The translations under genes and the position numbers were made by a program. From positions 9,679 through 29,074 of the forward strand of contig DBQN01000003.1 in assembly GCA_002305255.1 (NCBI GenBank): a stretch of 19,396 nt of DNA. Direction: 5' to 3'. The notes under the pieces were generated by a model. The model was not told where the DNA came from. It searched no databases and saw only the letters and a list, made by a program, of their open reading frames with translations. Shown in pieces: positions 7,216-15,120 of the stretch. The stretch's first letter is position 1. Each line of letters starts with the position of its first letter. This stretch comes from Firmicutes bacterium UBA1393. GTDB lineage: Bacteria > Bacillota > DTU025.

Positions 7216-9029
7216 CGACTGAAGCAAACGCGGCTGCCGGCCCGGCGCTGGGCACAGCACCGGGAGCTACGCCGGGAATGGTGCCGGGCACGACTTACAG
7301 GCCCGGCAGACCACTGTGGGCAGGGTTGTTGCTGACAGGACTCTACTTCATCGCAATCCCATGGGCTCTGCGCACAGTTGCGGGCTACATCGCCCCGTAT
7401 GTTTCCGACTCGATGGCCACGGCAACGGTCGCCGCCTACGTACTCGTACCCCTCGGGGTGATCCTCAGCGTACTGGGGGCATATGTCGCAGTAAGAGGCC
7501 ATTTCATCCTCGCGCACATGGGCAAGGGCTGGCCCGGCGGGCGCACGCTCTTTTTGGTAGACACCAACACCTACAGGTTTGTGCGCCATCCTGTGTACTG
7601 GGGCTACACCCTTTTCTGGATCGGTAGGGCGCTCGCGGCGGCCTCGTGGTCGCTCATGGCCGCATCCGGTATCATGGCGCTGGTTTTCATAGCGGTCGCC
7701 GCGGCCGAAGAGGCTGATCTTGCCCGCAGATTCGGCCAGGATTACACCGCATACCGCCGGTCGGTGGGGTGGCTCATTCCGGATTTCAAGACGCTGCTCG
7801 ACGACATGCGTGACATACCCAACGTTGCTCTGTTCATGATCTCGGTCTCGCGGGCCATCGGCGAGGCGCTGTGGCGGGTAAGGGCAGTCGGGATGGAGAA
7901 CATCCCGCGCAAGGGCCCGGTGGTGTTTGCGTCTAACCACATGACCAACGCTGACCCCTACGTCATCGGTCTGTTCGGAACAAGGATGATCCATTACGTC
8001 ACTGCTGACGAGGTGTTCCGCCATCCGTTCGGCCGGTGGTTCTTCGGAGCGCAGGGCGCGATCCGCAAGAAGAAGTGGACCCGCAATGTGTCGGTGTTGC
8101 GGGAGATGAAGGACATCGTGAGCAAGGGCGGCGCAGTCGGAATATTCCCGCAGGGGCAATACAACTGGGATGGTGGCAAGAACGTCGTCGGCGATGAGGT
8201 ATACAGGGTGCTGCACTTCCTGGATGCACCTGTGGTGCCGTCTACCTTTGTCGGCGCCCACGAGGCGTGGCCTGCCTGGTCGTTCTGGCCGGCCATGGGC
8301 GATTGGGAGGTCAGGTTCTTCGAACCGGTCCATCCCCGTGACTACCCCGATATCGCCGACTTCCGTGAAGCCCTCGAGTCGAAGATGTTCTCCACACACG
8401 GCGCACCGCCCGTGGCCAGGCGCGGCCTCAGGTCGCACAAGGGCATCACCATCGTGATGTGGGGATGTATCAGGTGCGGCGGAGTGGCCACGCTTTCGGA
8501 AACGCGGGAGGGCGTTGTGTGCAGCAAGTGTCACAGCGAGTTCACCATCGGCGCTGACCTCAAGATCACCGACAGGACCAATGGCCGCGCGATGACGGAG
8601 TGGCAGTACAGGTCCACGCTCCTGAAGATGCTGGCCGACGGGGAGCTGGAAGACTCTCGCGACGGCGTGCTCTGCTTTAGGCGCCGGGCAAAGGCGTTCA
8701 AGATCGAGTCGACTGACCTTCTCACCAGGGTTGGCGAAGGGGAGCTTACCGTCACGAACGATCAGCTCACGCTGGATGTCGGCGGGGGCGGCGACGCGCT
8801 GGAGATCCCCATAGCCGACATCACCTTCACGTTCCTAAACGCCGCCGGCCACCTCGTGGTATCGGCCGGGCCGCACGGCGTGTTCCAGTTCGCGCTGGAG
8901 GGAGATTCAAATCTTCGCCTCGAAGACTATCTGATGTACGCAAGGGGCAATGTGATCCGCACGTGGCCCACGCCTGAAGAGATTCGGGCCCGGGCGCGCG
9001 AGCGGCATCGCCAGGTGCAACAGCAATAG
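7212..9029 (+). CDS. Fusion: ICMT-like membrane methyltransferase domain + PlsC-type acyltransferase + zinc ribbon (copy 2)
   Basis: A 605-aa paralogue of copy 1 with the same domain order. It starts in an ATGA overlap with copy 1, preceded by GGGAGGGAGG, so translation is coupled. A longer open frame from 7110 lies inside copy 1 and is not the start. The first 33 residues are Ala/Gly/Pro-rich. The methyltransferase signature is intact: RHPVYWG (125-131) and AEEADLARRFGQDYTAY (165-181). The acyltransferase has HX4D (His243-Asp248 in NHMTNAD), GAIRKKKW, and FPQGQYNWDG (312-321), where the conserved Glu of FPEG is Gln314. The zinc ribbon cysteines are 419, 422, 437 and 440. The beta-rich tail (about 500-585) aligns with that of copy 1. 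It therefore probably retains methyltransferase activity and has an altered or lost acyltransferase. Substrates are unknown; a membrane lipid is the natural guess. Confidence 0.85.
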   Translation: MTTEANAAAGPALGTAPGATPGMVPGTTYRPGRPLWAGLLLTGLYFIAIPWALRTVAGYIAPYVSDSMATATVAAYVLVPLGVILSVLGAYVAVRGHFILAHMGKGWPGGRTLFLVDTNTYRFVRHPVYWGYTLFWIGRALAAASWSLMAASGIMALVFIAVAAAEEADLARRFGQDYTAYRRSVGWLIPDFKTLLDDMRDIPNVALFMISVSRAIGEALWRVRAVGMENIPRKGPVVFASNHMTNADPYVIGLFGTRMIHYVTADEVFRHPFGRWFFGAQGAIRKKKWTRNVSVLREMKDIVSKGGAVGIFPQGQYNWDGGKNVVGDEVYRVLHFLDAPVVPSTFVGAHEAWPAWSFWPAMGDWEVRFFEPVHPRDYPDIADFREALESKMFSTHGAPPVARRGLRSHKGITIVMWGCIRCGGVATLSETREGVVCSKCHSEFTIGADLKITDRTNGRAMTEWQYRSTLLKMLADGELEDSRDGVLCFRRRAKAFKIESTDLLTRVGEGELTVTNDQLTLDVGGGGDALEIPIADITFTFLNAAGHLVVSAGPHGVFQFALEGDSNLRLEDYLMYARGNVIRTWPTPEEIRARARERHRQVQQQ

Positions 9030-9106
9030 TGCCGCTGCGTTCGTTCGGTCGACGGCGGCGCGGCGACAGCCTCAGCGTGCCGTGGAGCGCAAATGAACGT
9101 GAAAGG

Positions 9107-9150
9107 GCCGCCCTGGCATCGATCGTGGCATCGATCCGATGTGGGGCGGC
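9107..9150. terminator. Long imperfect hairpin between convergent genes, candidate bidirectional terminator
   Basis: GCCGCCC (9107-9113) pairs with GGGCGGC (9144-9150). Inside, CATCGATCG (9117-9125) pairs with CGATCCGATG (9132-9141) with one bulged C. It sits in the 155-bp gap between the lipid-enzyme operon and the convergent livF. Neither side has a clear T run, so termination is inferred from position and stability. Confidence 0.45.
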
Positions 9151-9184
9151 TCTAGTCGCGGCCCTAGCCGCGGTTCTCCTCTTG

Positions 9185-9901
9185 TCAGTTCTCCCCCAGG
9201 TAGGCCTTTCTCACGCGAGGGTCGGCCCTCAGCTCGGCCGCCGGTCCGGAGAGGGCTATCTTGCCGGTCTCCAATACATAGGCGTTGTGTGAGATCCTCA
9301 GGGCCATCCGGGCGTTCTGCTCCACGAGCAGGACCGTGGTGCCGGAGTCGTTGATCTCCCTGATCACGCGGAAGATCTCTTGCACCAGCTTCGGTGCGAG
9401 ACCGAGCGACGGTTCGTCCAACAGGATGATTCTCGGCTCGGCCATCAGGCCTCTGCCTATGGCGAGCATCTGCTGTTCGCCGCCGGAGAGCGTGCCCGCC
9501 AGCTGACTGCTCCGCTCCTCGAGCCTTGGAAAGAGCTTGTACACTCGATCCATCGTCGCCTGCCAGCGCTTGGGCTGGCTGCGGTATTTGTATGCTCCGA
9601 GCTTGAGGTTCTCTGCGACCGTCAGGGTGGAAAATACCCTCCTGCCTTCGGGCACGTGGGCCACGCCTCTGTTGACGAGCTCGTGGGCAGGCAGGGTGGT
9701 GACGTCCTGTCCGTCGAGGAGTATGTGGCCGGCCCTGGGCCTGATGAGACCGGATATGGCGCGCAGGGTAGTGGTCTTGCCGGCGCCGTTAGCCCCGAGC
9801 AGGGTCACGATCCTGCCCTCGTCCACATCGATGCTGATCCCGTGTATCGCCTCGACGTTACCGTGGGAGATGCGCACGTCTTTGAGCGATAGCAGGCTCA
9901 T
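9185..9901 (-). CDS. livF: Branched-chain amino acid ABC transporter ATPase LivF
   Basis: This is one of two ATPases powering high-affinity uptake of branched-chain or related amino acids, 238 aa, on the cytoplasmic face. Walker A is GANGAGKT (36-43), the signature LSGGEQQ (138-144), Walker B IILLDEP (158-164), and LLVEQNAR marks the switch region with the Gln typical of LivF in place of His. PSLGLAPKLV after Walker B is also LivF-like. Its start overlaps the livG stop by 4 nt (ATGA). It is the last gene of the leftward operon and ends facing the convergent lipid genes. Confidence 0.95.
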   Translation of the reverse strand: MSLLSLKDVRISHGNVEAIHGISIDVDEGRIVTLLGANGAGKTTTLRAISGLIRPRAGHILLDGQDVTTLPAHELVNRGVAHVPEGRRVFSTLTVAENLKLGAYKYRSQPKRWQATMDRVYKLFPRLEERSSQLAGTLSGGEQQMLAIGRGLMAEPRIILLDEPSLGLAPKLVQEIFRVIREINDSGTTVLLVEQNARMALRISHNAYVLETGKIALSGPAAELRADPRVRKAYLGEN

Positions 9902-10716
9902 CTCGCTTCACCCGCCTTCGCGAACTCGTCGTCTTCTTCGTCAGAGCCCAGGTATGCCTCGATCACGTCAGGATTGTGCTGCACCTCTTCGGGTGTGCCC
10001 TCGGCGATCTTCCTGCCATACTCCATGACGGCCACGCGGTCGGAGATGCCCATCACCACGCGCATGTCGTGTTCGATCAGGAACACCGTGATCCCTGAGT
10101 CGCGGATGTCGCGGATGATCCCCATCAGATCATTCGACTCCTGCTCGTTCAGGCCGCCGGCCGGCTCGTCGAGGATGAGCAGCTTGGGCACAGTGGCCAA
10201 GGCGCGTGCGATCTCCAGGCGGCGCCTGTCGCCATATGACAGGTTCTTCGCCAGCTCATCGCGGAACTGCCATATCCCCAGCCTCCGCAGGGCCTCCTCC
10301 GCCAGCTTGAAGGCCTTCTCTTCTTCGCGCCGGCGGGCAGCTGTGTTAAGCAGGCATGCGATGAACCCAGCCCTACAGCGGCAATGCTGGCCGGCTACTA
10401 CATTCTCAAAGCATGTCAAGTTCTCGAACAGCCTGAGGGTCTGGAACGTGCGCGCGATGCCGGTCTCCACCACCTGGTGTGGCAGCAGCGACATGATGCT
10501 GGCCCCATCAAAACGCATCGTTCCGCTGTCGGGGCGGTAGATGCCCGTAATCAGGTTGAACACCGTGGTCTTGCCTGCGCCGTTGGGCCCAATGAGACTT
10601 GTGATGCTTCCTTTCGCAATGTCGAGACTGAAATCGCTCACCGCTTTCAGCCCGCCGAAGCTCTTGGATACACCTGCGAGACTGAGCATTGCGGTTTCAC
10701 TGCCGGCCATCGTCAT
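9898..10716 (-). CDS. livG: Branched-chain amino acid ABC transporter ATPase LivG
   Basis: This is the second transporter ATPase, 272 aa. Walker A GPNGAGKT is at 43-50, LSYGDRRRLEIARAL begins at 159 (the characteristic LivG signature), Walker B LLILDEP is at 179-185 and the switch histidine is His216 in LIEHDM. The LivG-type stretch GIARTFQTLRLF is at about 86-97. The C-terminus carries an unusual acidic run (SDEEDDEFAKAGEAR). It overlaps livM by 4 nt upstream and livF by 4 nt downstream, as expected for a stoichiometric heterodimer. Confidence 0.95.
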   Translation of the reverse strand: MTMAGSETAMLSLAGVSKSFGGLKAVSDFSLDIAKGSITSLIGPNGAGKTTVFNLITGIYRPDSGTMRFDGASIMSLLPHQVVETGIARTFQTLRLFENLTCFENVVAGQHCRCRAGFIACLLNTAARRREEEKAFKLAEEALRRLGIWQFRDELAKNLSYGDRRRLEIARALATVPKLLILDEPAGGLNEQESNDLMGIIRDIRDSGITVFLIEHDMRVVMGISDRVAVMEYGRKIAEGTPEEVQHNPDVIEAYLGSDEEDDEFAKAGEAR

Positions 10717-11693
10717 TCTGCGTCACCTCCCTTGACCCTCGTCGACCATCTGGTGCTCGGCCACAGCCCCTGGGGCCTGAAGATCATCATGAGCACCATT
10801 GCCAGGCCGAAGAAGAGCATGCGGTACTGCGCGAAGTCGCGCATCAGCTCGGGAAGGACCATCATGGCACCTGAAGCCAGTATCACTCCGGGGATCGATC
10901 CGGTGCCGCCCAGGATGACGATGGCGAACAGGCTTACCGAGGCCGCGAAGGTGAATGAGTCAGGTGATATTACCATCATCTTCGTCGCATAGATGGTGCC
11001 GGTGGCGCCGGCGATGCCGGCTCCGATCATGAACGCGAGTGACTTGGCCCAGCGGGTGTTGATGCCCGTAGACTCGGCCGCCACAGCGTCCTCGCGCACG
11101 TAGTTCCAGGCTCGCCCGATGCGGGAACGCTGCAGGCGGAAGAGGGCGAACAGCAGGAGGGCCACGCACCCCCATACCAGCACGTAGAAGTCGATGGGTG
11201 ACTGTATCACGCGACCGAACACCCTGAACTGGTCAAGCACGATGAGCCCGTTAGGCCCACCGGTGAGACCGAAGGGGTTGTTTATGAGGGTTATCCTGAT
11301 GATTTCATTGAGGCCCACCGTGACCATCAGCAGGTAGTCGCCTCTCAAGTGCATGATGGGTGCCGTCAGCACGTTGCCGGCAATGGCCGCCGCAACACCG
11401 CTTAACAGCATCAGCACCCACATGTTAATGCCGAAGCGCTGCGACAGGATGGCGGCGGTATACGCGCCTACGGCGTAGAACGCCGTGTGCCCCATGTTGA
11501 ACAGGCCGACTTCACCAACGATGATGTTGAGCGACAGGCCCAGCAGCACGTTGATGCCCCAGAACACGCACACGTCGATCCAGTAATCAGAAACGAAGAA
11601 CGGGAACACGATGAGGAAGGCGGCCAGCACCATGAGGAATGCGCTGTTCGCCGACACCGACATCCGTGACATCCGGCTACGCTCAGTCTTCAT
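10713..11693 (-). CDS. livM: Branched-chain amino acid ABC transporter permease LivM
   Basis: An integral-membrane permease, 326 aa, with about nine or ten hydrophobic segments. Family blocks include GLSLNIIVGEVGLFNMGHTAF, the LivM stretch GRAWNYVREDAVAAESTGIN before the late transmembrane helices, and a C-terminal FRPQGLWP. It pairs with LivH to form the pore. ATG 11693 lies in an ATGA overlap with the livH stop. In-frame ATGs at codons 8 and 11 are possible alternatives. Confidence 0.94.
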   Translation of the reverse strand: MKTERSRMSRMSVSANSAFLMVLAAFLIVFPFFVSDYWIDVCVFWGINVLLGLSLNIIVGEVGLFNMGHTAFYAVGAYTAAILSQRFGINMWVLMLLSGVAAAIAGNVLTAPIMHLRGDYLLMVTVGLNEIIRITLINNPFGLTGGPNGLIVLDQFRVFGRVIQSPIDFYVLVWGCVALLLFALFRLQRSRIGRAWNYVREDAVAAESTGINTRWAKSLAFMIGAGIAGATGTIYATKMMVISPDSFTFAASVSLFAIVILGGTGSIPGVILASGAMMVLPELMRDFAQYRMLFFGLAMVLMMIFRPQGLWPSTRWSTRVKGGDAE

Positions 11694-12607
11694 ACCTTCT
11701 CAGCCACCCTTTCACCCAGGATGCCGGTTGGCCTGAAGATGAGCAGCAGGATGAGGATGCCGAACACCATCACGTCTTTCCACGCGGCTGAGATGTAGCC
11801 GGCGCCCAGCATCTCGAGGATCCCAAGAAGCAGCCCGCCCACCATTGCCCCGGGGATGTTGCCGATGCCTCCCAGAATGGCGGCGGTAAACGCCTTCAGC
11901 CCGTACGACCAGCCCACTGTGAAGTGGATCTGCCTGTAATACAGCCCAAGAAGCACCCCTGCGATTCCTCCCAGGGCAGGGCCGATGATGAAGATCAGCG
12001 TGATGACGCTGTTAACGTTGATTCCCATGAGCCGGGCGGTATCGTGATCGATGGCGGTGGCCCGTATCGCGGTGCCCGCCGTGGTGCGCTGAACGAACAG
12101 GTAGAGACCTACCATGAGCATCAGCGATATTCCTATGATCAGAAGCTGCATGAGGCTGACGCTTACTCCGCCGATGTTCCACGCAGCATCAGGCGCCGCC
12201 CAGGGCGGGTATGCCTGGAACCTTGCTCCCCAGATCAGCATCGCGGCGTTCTGGAGGAACTGCGACACGCCCAGAGCCGATACGACGGCGGCGAGCCTGC
12301 CAGAGCGCCTCAGCGGGCGGTAGGCGACACGCTCCACGAACACGCCAAGGAGTGCTACACCCAGTGTGGCGATGGCAGTAGCGATGAGGAGGACTAGCCA
12401 CAAGGGGAGACCAACTGCGGCGAGAAAGGTGACGAGCACTGTGTAGCCCAGATATGAGCCCATCATGAAGAAGTCACCATGGGCGAAGTTGATCAGTCGC
12501 ATCACTCCGTACACCATCGTGTAACCAAGAGCGATCAAAGCATAGACGGCCCCAACAGTGAGGCCGTTAACCATCTGGCTGAGGAAGAATACCATACTAA
12601 AGGTCAT
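11690..12607 (-). CDS. livH: Branched-chain amino acid ABC transporter permease LivH
   Basis: The second permease, 305 aa. Recognised by GLTVGAVYALIALGYTMVYGVMRLINFAHGD near the N-terminus, the cytoplasmic-loop stretch AIDHDTARLMGIN, GGIGNIPGAMVGG and the terminal FRPTGILGE. GAAGGA lies very close to ATG 12607 (2 nt), so the ATG at 12595 could be used instead. It is separated from livK by 164 bp that contains a strong hairpin. Confidence 0.94.
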   Translation of the reverse strand: MTFSMVFFLSQMVNGLTVGAVYALIALGYTMVYGVMRLINFAHGDFFMMGSYLGYTVLVTFLAAVGLPLWLVLLIATAIATLGVALLGVFVERVAYRPLRRSGRLAAVVSALGVSQFLQNAAMLIWGARFQAYPPWAAPDAAWNIGGVSVSLMQLLIIGISLMLMVGLYLFVQRTTAGTAIRATAIDHDTARLMGINVNSVITLIFIIGPALGGIAGVLLGLYYRQIHFTVGWSYGLKAFTAAILGGIGNIPGAMVGGLLLGILEMLGAGYISAAWKDVMVFGILILLLIFRPTGILGERVAEKV

Positions 12608-12632
12608 CGTCCTTCACAACGCCGAGTCCGAA

Positions 12633-12656
12633 CCAGGCTCCCCGCAGGGAGCCTGG
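12633..12656 (-). terminator. Perfect 10-bp hairpin between livK and livH
   Basis: CCAGGCTCCC (12633-12642) and GGGAGCCTGG (12647-12656) enclose a 4-nt loop. It follows livK in the direction of transcription and has no T run after it. Such intercistronic hairpins are known to raise the level of the binding protein over the membrane parts by stabilising or partly terminating the upstream transcript; that role is inferred here. Confidence 0.5.
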
Positions 12657-12771
12657 CTTCAGCCTCGGTAATTCGCAACTCTGATTCCTGTAGCGTTACT
12701 TGCGTTGTAGAAGGGAGATGCCTGCACCCCCCATCTCGATGAAGTATCGCGCGAGCGACGGTTACAGAGCG

Positions 12772-13917
12772 TTAGCGACGGGGCCTGAAGTCACCCTCGC
12801 CGAACACCTCGTACGCCAGGTAGATGGCGCCTTCCCTGTCACCTACTGCATCGAAGGAGATGGGGCCGGTGATTCCTGGGTAGTCCTTGAGGTTGTTGTG
12901 CAGGTAGTTCATGAGAACGTCGGAGTTCGTTGACTTCGTCGCCTCGATTGCCGCGCAGATCACCTTGAACGCATCGGCGGCATATACCGGCCAGGGGCTC
13001 GACGGAGCCTCACCGTGCCTGCGGACATACTCTGCCACGAATGCTTTGGACTCAGGGTAATCGAGGTCGGTGGGGAGGGGCTCCTGGGTCATCAGGGCGC
13101 CCTTAGCTATGTCGATACCCGCGATCTTGATGAACTCATCGTTAACTGCAGCATTGCCGCCCACAAAGGGGGCCTTGATCCCGAGGGTGCGCATCTGCCT
13201 GATGATGAGGCCTGCCTCGGAGTAGTAGCCCGTGAAGTACACAACGTCGGGGTTGGTTCTGCCCATGCGCCCCAGAATTGCCGTGAAGTCGCGCTCACCG
13301 GGGGTGATGGCATCGTAGAACACTACCTCGGCTTTGCCCTGGGCCAGGATGGGGCGGCGTGCCGCCTCGGCAAGGCCCTTTCCGAACGTCGTGTTGTCGT
13401 GGATTATGGCGATGCGCTTGGCCTTCAGGGTGTCGGCCGCGAAGTTCGCAAAGAACTCGCCCTGCCTGTCATCGCGGAAACACGTCCTGAAGAAGTACTT
13501 GCGCCCATGGGTAGTCAGCGACTCGGCGGTCGAGCCGTAGGCTATGTTCACGAGCTTGTTTCTCTCATAGATGGCAGCTGCGGGGTCGTTCACTGAAGAA
13601 CCGTAAGTACCTACGACGGCCACGACTTTCTCACTGATCATCCTCTGGGCGACAAGCGCGGATTGCTGAGGTTGACCCTGGTCATCGCCGAGCACGATCT
13701 CAACGGGTCGGCCAAGCAAACCGCCTGCCTTGTTGATCTCGTCGGCGACGATCTGGACAGAGTTCCTGGCCATTTCGCCTTCGTAAGCCCACGGCCCGGT
13801 AATAGGTGCCTGCAGTCCAATCCGAATGGGTTCTGCGGCTCTCGCGAACTGAGCCATAGATAGAAGCGCCAGGAGAGCCAGGGATACCAGTAACCGTGCT
13901 GACCTACTTCCGCTCAC
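12772..13917 (-). CDS. livK: Branched-chain amino acid ABC transporter substrate-binding protein LivK
   Basis: A secreted receptor, 381 aa, that captures the amino acid and delivers it to LivHM. It starts with GTG 13917, with GGAGGTG 7 nt upstream. Residues 1-27 are a Sec signal peptide (Arg-rich start, LLVSLALLALLSM core, ARA before AEP). No lipobox cysteine is present, so the mature protein is probably soluble. The mature part opens with PIRIGLQAPITGPWAYEG, typical of type I periplasmic binding proteins, followed by GGLLGRPVEIVLGDDQGQPQQ and the GTYGSS ligand-loop region. The true ligand cannot be read from sequence; Liv-type proteins also bind amides, urea or aromatic acids. Confidence 0.93.
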   Translation of the reverse strand: MSGSRSARLLVSLALLALLSMAQFARAAEPIRIGLQAPITGPWAYEGEMARNSVQIVADEINKAGGLLGRPVEIVLGDDQGQPQQSALVAQRMISEKVVAVVGTYGSSVNDPAAAIYERNKLVNIAYGSTAESLTTHGRKYFFRTCFRDDRQGEFFANFAADTLKAKRIAIIHDNTTFGKGLAEAARRPILAQGKAEVVFYDAITPGERDFTAILGRMGRTNPDVVYFTGYYSEAGLIIRQMRTLGIKAPFVGGNAAVNDEFIKIAGIDIAKGALMTQEPLPTDLDYPESKAFVAEYVRRHGEAPSSPWPVYAADAFKVICAAIEATKSTNSDVLMNYLHNNLKDYPGITGPISFDAVGDREGAIYLAYEVFGEGDFRPRR

Positions 13918-14041
13918 TACTCAACACCTCCGTACAGTCTAGTTGTTGGGATGATACGATTTGGGCCGCTGCCCGCATGCTAGGTAAAAGTCCCTATTCT
14001 CCGTCTACTCTGCGTTTCCCTTCAATCGCTTTCTCATGAAG

Positions 14042-14096
14042 TTGTACTGATGCTTTACAGTAGGTCGAAACCGCTCAGTACAATCGCACAGTACAA
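14042..14096. promoter_or_regulatory. Three related TTGTACTG/CAGTACAA sites
   Basis: TTGTACTGA (14042-14050) and TCAGTACAA (14075-14083) are perfect inverted copies. A third, CAGTACAA, is at 14089-14096, and a related TTACAGTA is at 14055-14062. They lie between the divergent livK and glucosaminidase genes. TTTACA (14054-14059) and TACAAT (14079-14084) could form a rightward promoter with a long 19-nt spacer, overlapping the sites. They look like operators for an unidentified regulator. Confidence 0.4.
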
Positions 14097-14203
14097 GTAG
14101 AGTTGAGCGTACATGCCATGTGTGGAACCCAAACGCATGGTAGCAGCAGATCAGCCCCTATCATATCCTTACAGCAGATGAGCTGCAAGGAGTGAATGGG
14201 CAT

Positions 14204-14740
14204 ATGGAGCCAAGCGAATTCGTGAGCTTCCTGAGGCACGAGGCCGAGCGCGCCCACGCTGACACCGGAATCCCAGTCGAGATCATGCTGGCTCAGGCGG
14301 CACTCGAGACCGGCTGGCTGACCAGGACCGTCAAAGATAGAGTCACCGGAACCGACAGCAAGAACCTCTTCAACATAAAGGGCAAAGGTCCCGCCGGGTC
14401 GGTGACTACCTCTGTCATAGAATACGTAAAGGGACGCAAGGTGTGGCAAGACGCACGGTTCAGGGCATACAACTCGTACGAGGAGTCCTTCGAGGACTAT
14501 GCGACACTGATAGCAGAAGCTCCGCGATACGCGGCTGCGATGGCAGCGAAAGACGACCCGATCGCCTTCGCGTGGCAGCTACAGGCAGCCGGGTACGCCA
14601 CCGATCCGCACTACGCCAGGAAGGTGCTTTCTGTCATGCACAAGAACATCCTGCCCCACCTTGCGGAACAGAAGCCCGAAGACTCCCTAGGCCATGTGGA
14701 GCAGGAAGAAATGCCAGCGCACGAAGATGAGATAGACTAG
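14204..14740 (+). CDS. Leaderless glucosaminidase (GH73/FlgJ C-terminal-like) peptidoglycan hydrolase
   Basis: A 178-aa protein that is almost entirely one glucosaminidase domain: PVEIMLAQAALETGW carries the catalytic Glu region, then DSKNLFNIKGKGPAG, and FRAYNSYEESFEDYATLI and AAGYATDPHYARKV, which are the family's later blocks. It would cut the glycan strands of peptidoglycan. There is no signal peptide or membrane segment, and the last 25 residues are strongly acidic. ATG 14204 follows AAGGAG by 11 nt. A GTG at 14192 adds four residues but overlaps that ribosome site. Leaderless members include the flagellar rod protein FlgJ (exported by the flagellar apparatus) and phage or spore enzymes; no flagellar or phage gene is nearby. 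Confidence 0.85.
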   Translation: MEPSEFVSFLRHEAERAHADTGIPVEIMLAQAALETGWLTRTVKDRVTGTDSKNLFNIKGKGPAGSVTTSVIEYVKGRKVWQDARFRAYNSYEESFEDYATLIAEAPRYAAAMAAKDDPIAFAWQLQAAGYATDPHYARKVLSVMHKNILPHLAEQKPEDSLGHVEQEEMPAHEDEID

Positions 14741-15120
14741 ATCGCCTGATGCCCCGCGCATCCCAGCACCCTGGCCACGGTCGCCAGTAGCACCGCAATG
14801 TCAAAGGGTTTCGAGACGACGGCCTGGTATGAGCCGTCGGGAGGAAACACTCCGGAGTCGAGGGCGGCGGCGGTGACCAGGATCACCGGCAGCCTCGCCC
14901 ATGCTGGTTCATTGCGTATCATCAGCACAAGCTCCGTTCCGCTCATTACAGGCATCCTAAGATCAGTTATAACCAGATCAGGTAGCGAGCCACTAGCTAT
15001 GCACGCGATGGCCTCATGTCCATTCTGAGCGGGCATCACTGAGTGGCCCGCTGCGGAGAGGATCTCCGCCATTGTGTACAGCAGCTGGGGGTCGTCGTCC
15101 ACCAAGAGTATGTCAGCCAT
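14737..15120 (-). CDS. Single-domain response regulator (CheY-like receiver)
   Basis: A 127-aa receiver domain with no output domain. The acidic pocket is Asp8-Asp9-Asp10 (LLVDDDPQLL), the phosphoacceptor Asp53 in LVITDLRMPVMSG, the switch Thr83 in LVTAAAL and Lys104 in VVSKPFD. The frame continues open to 15363, but that part is GC-rich non-protein-like sequence, and all family members start at this point. The ribosome site before ATG 15120 is weak. Its stop codon overlaps the stop of the convergent glucosaminidase within CTAG at 14737-14740. The partner kinase is unknown; a PAS-GAF sensor lies at the far left of the window, but linking them is speculative. Confidence 0.88.
   Translation of the reverse strand: MADILLVDDDPQLLYTMAEILSAAGHSVMPAQNGHEAIACIASGSLPDLVITDLRMPVMSGTELVLMIRNEPAWARLPVILVTAAALDSGVFPPDGSYQAVVSKPFDIAVLLATVARVLGCAGHQAI

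Noticed and set aside
7119..8534. 471-aa open frame on the reverse strand
   Set aside because: It lies wholly opposite the well-supported second lipid enzyme, has His/Arg/Pro-rich composition typical of antisense frames in GC-rich genes, and shows no family motif.
9029..9292. 87-aa forward open frame after the second lipid enzyme
   Set aside because: It spans a hairpin and runs antisense into livF; no ribosome site or domain.
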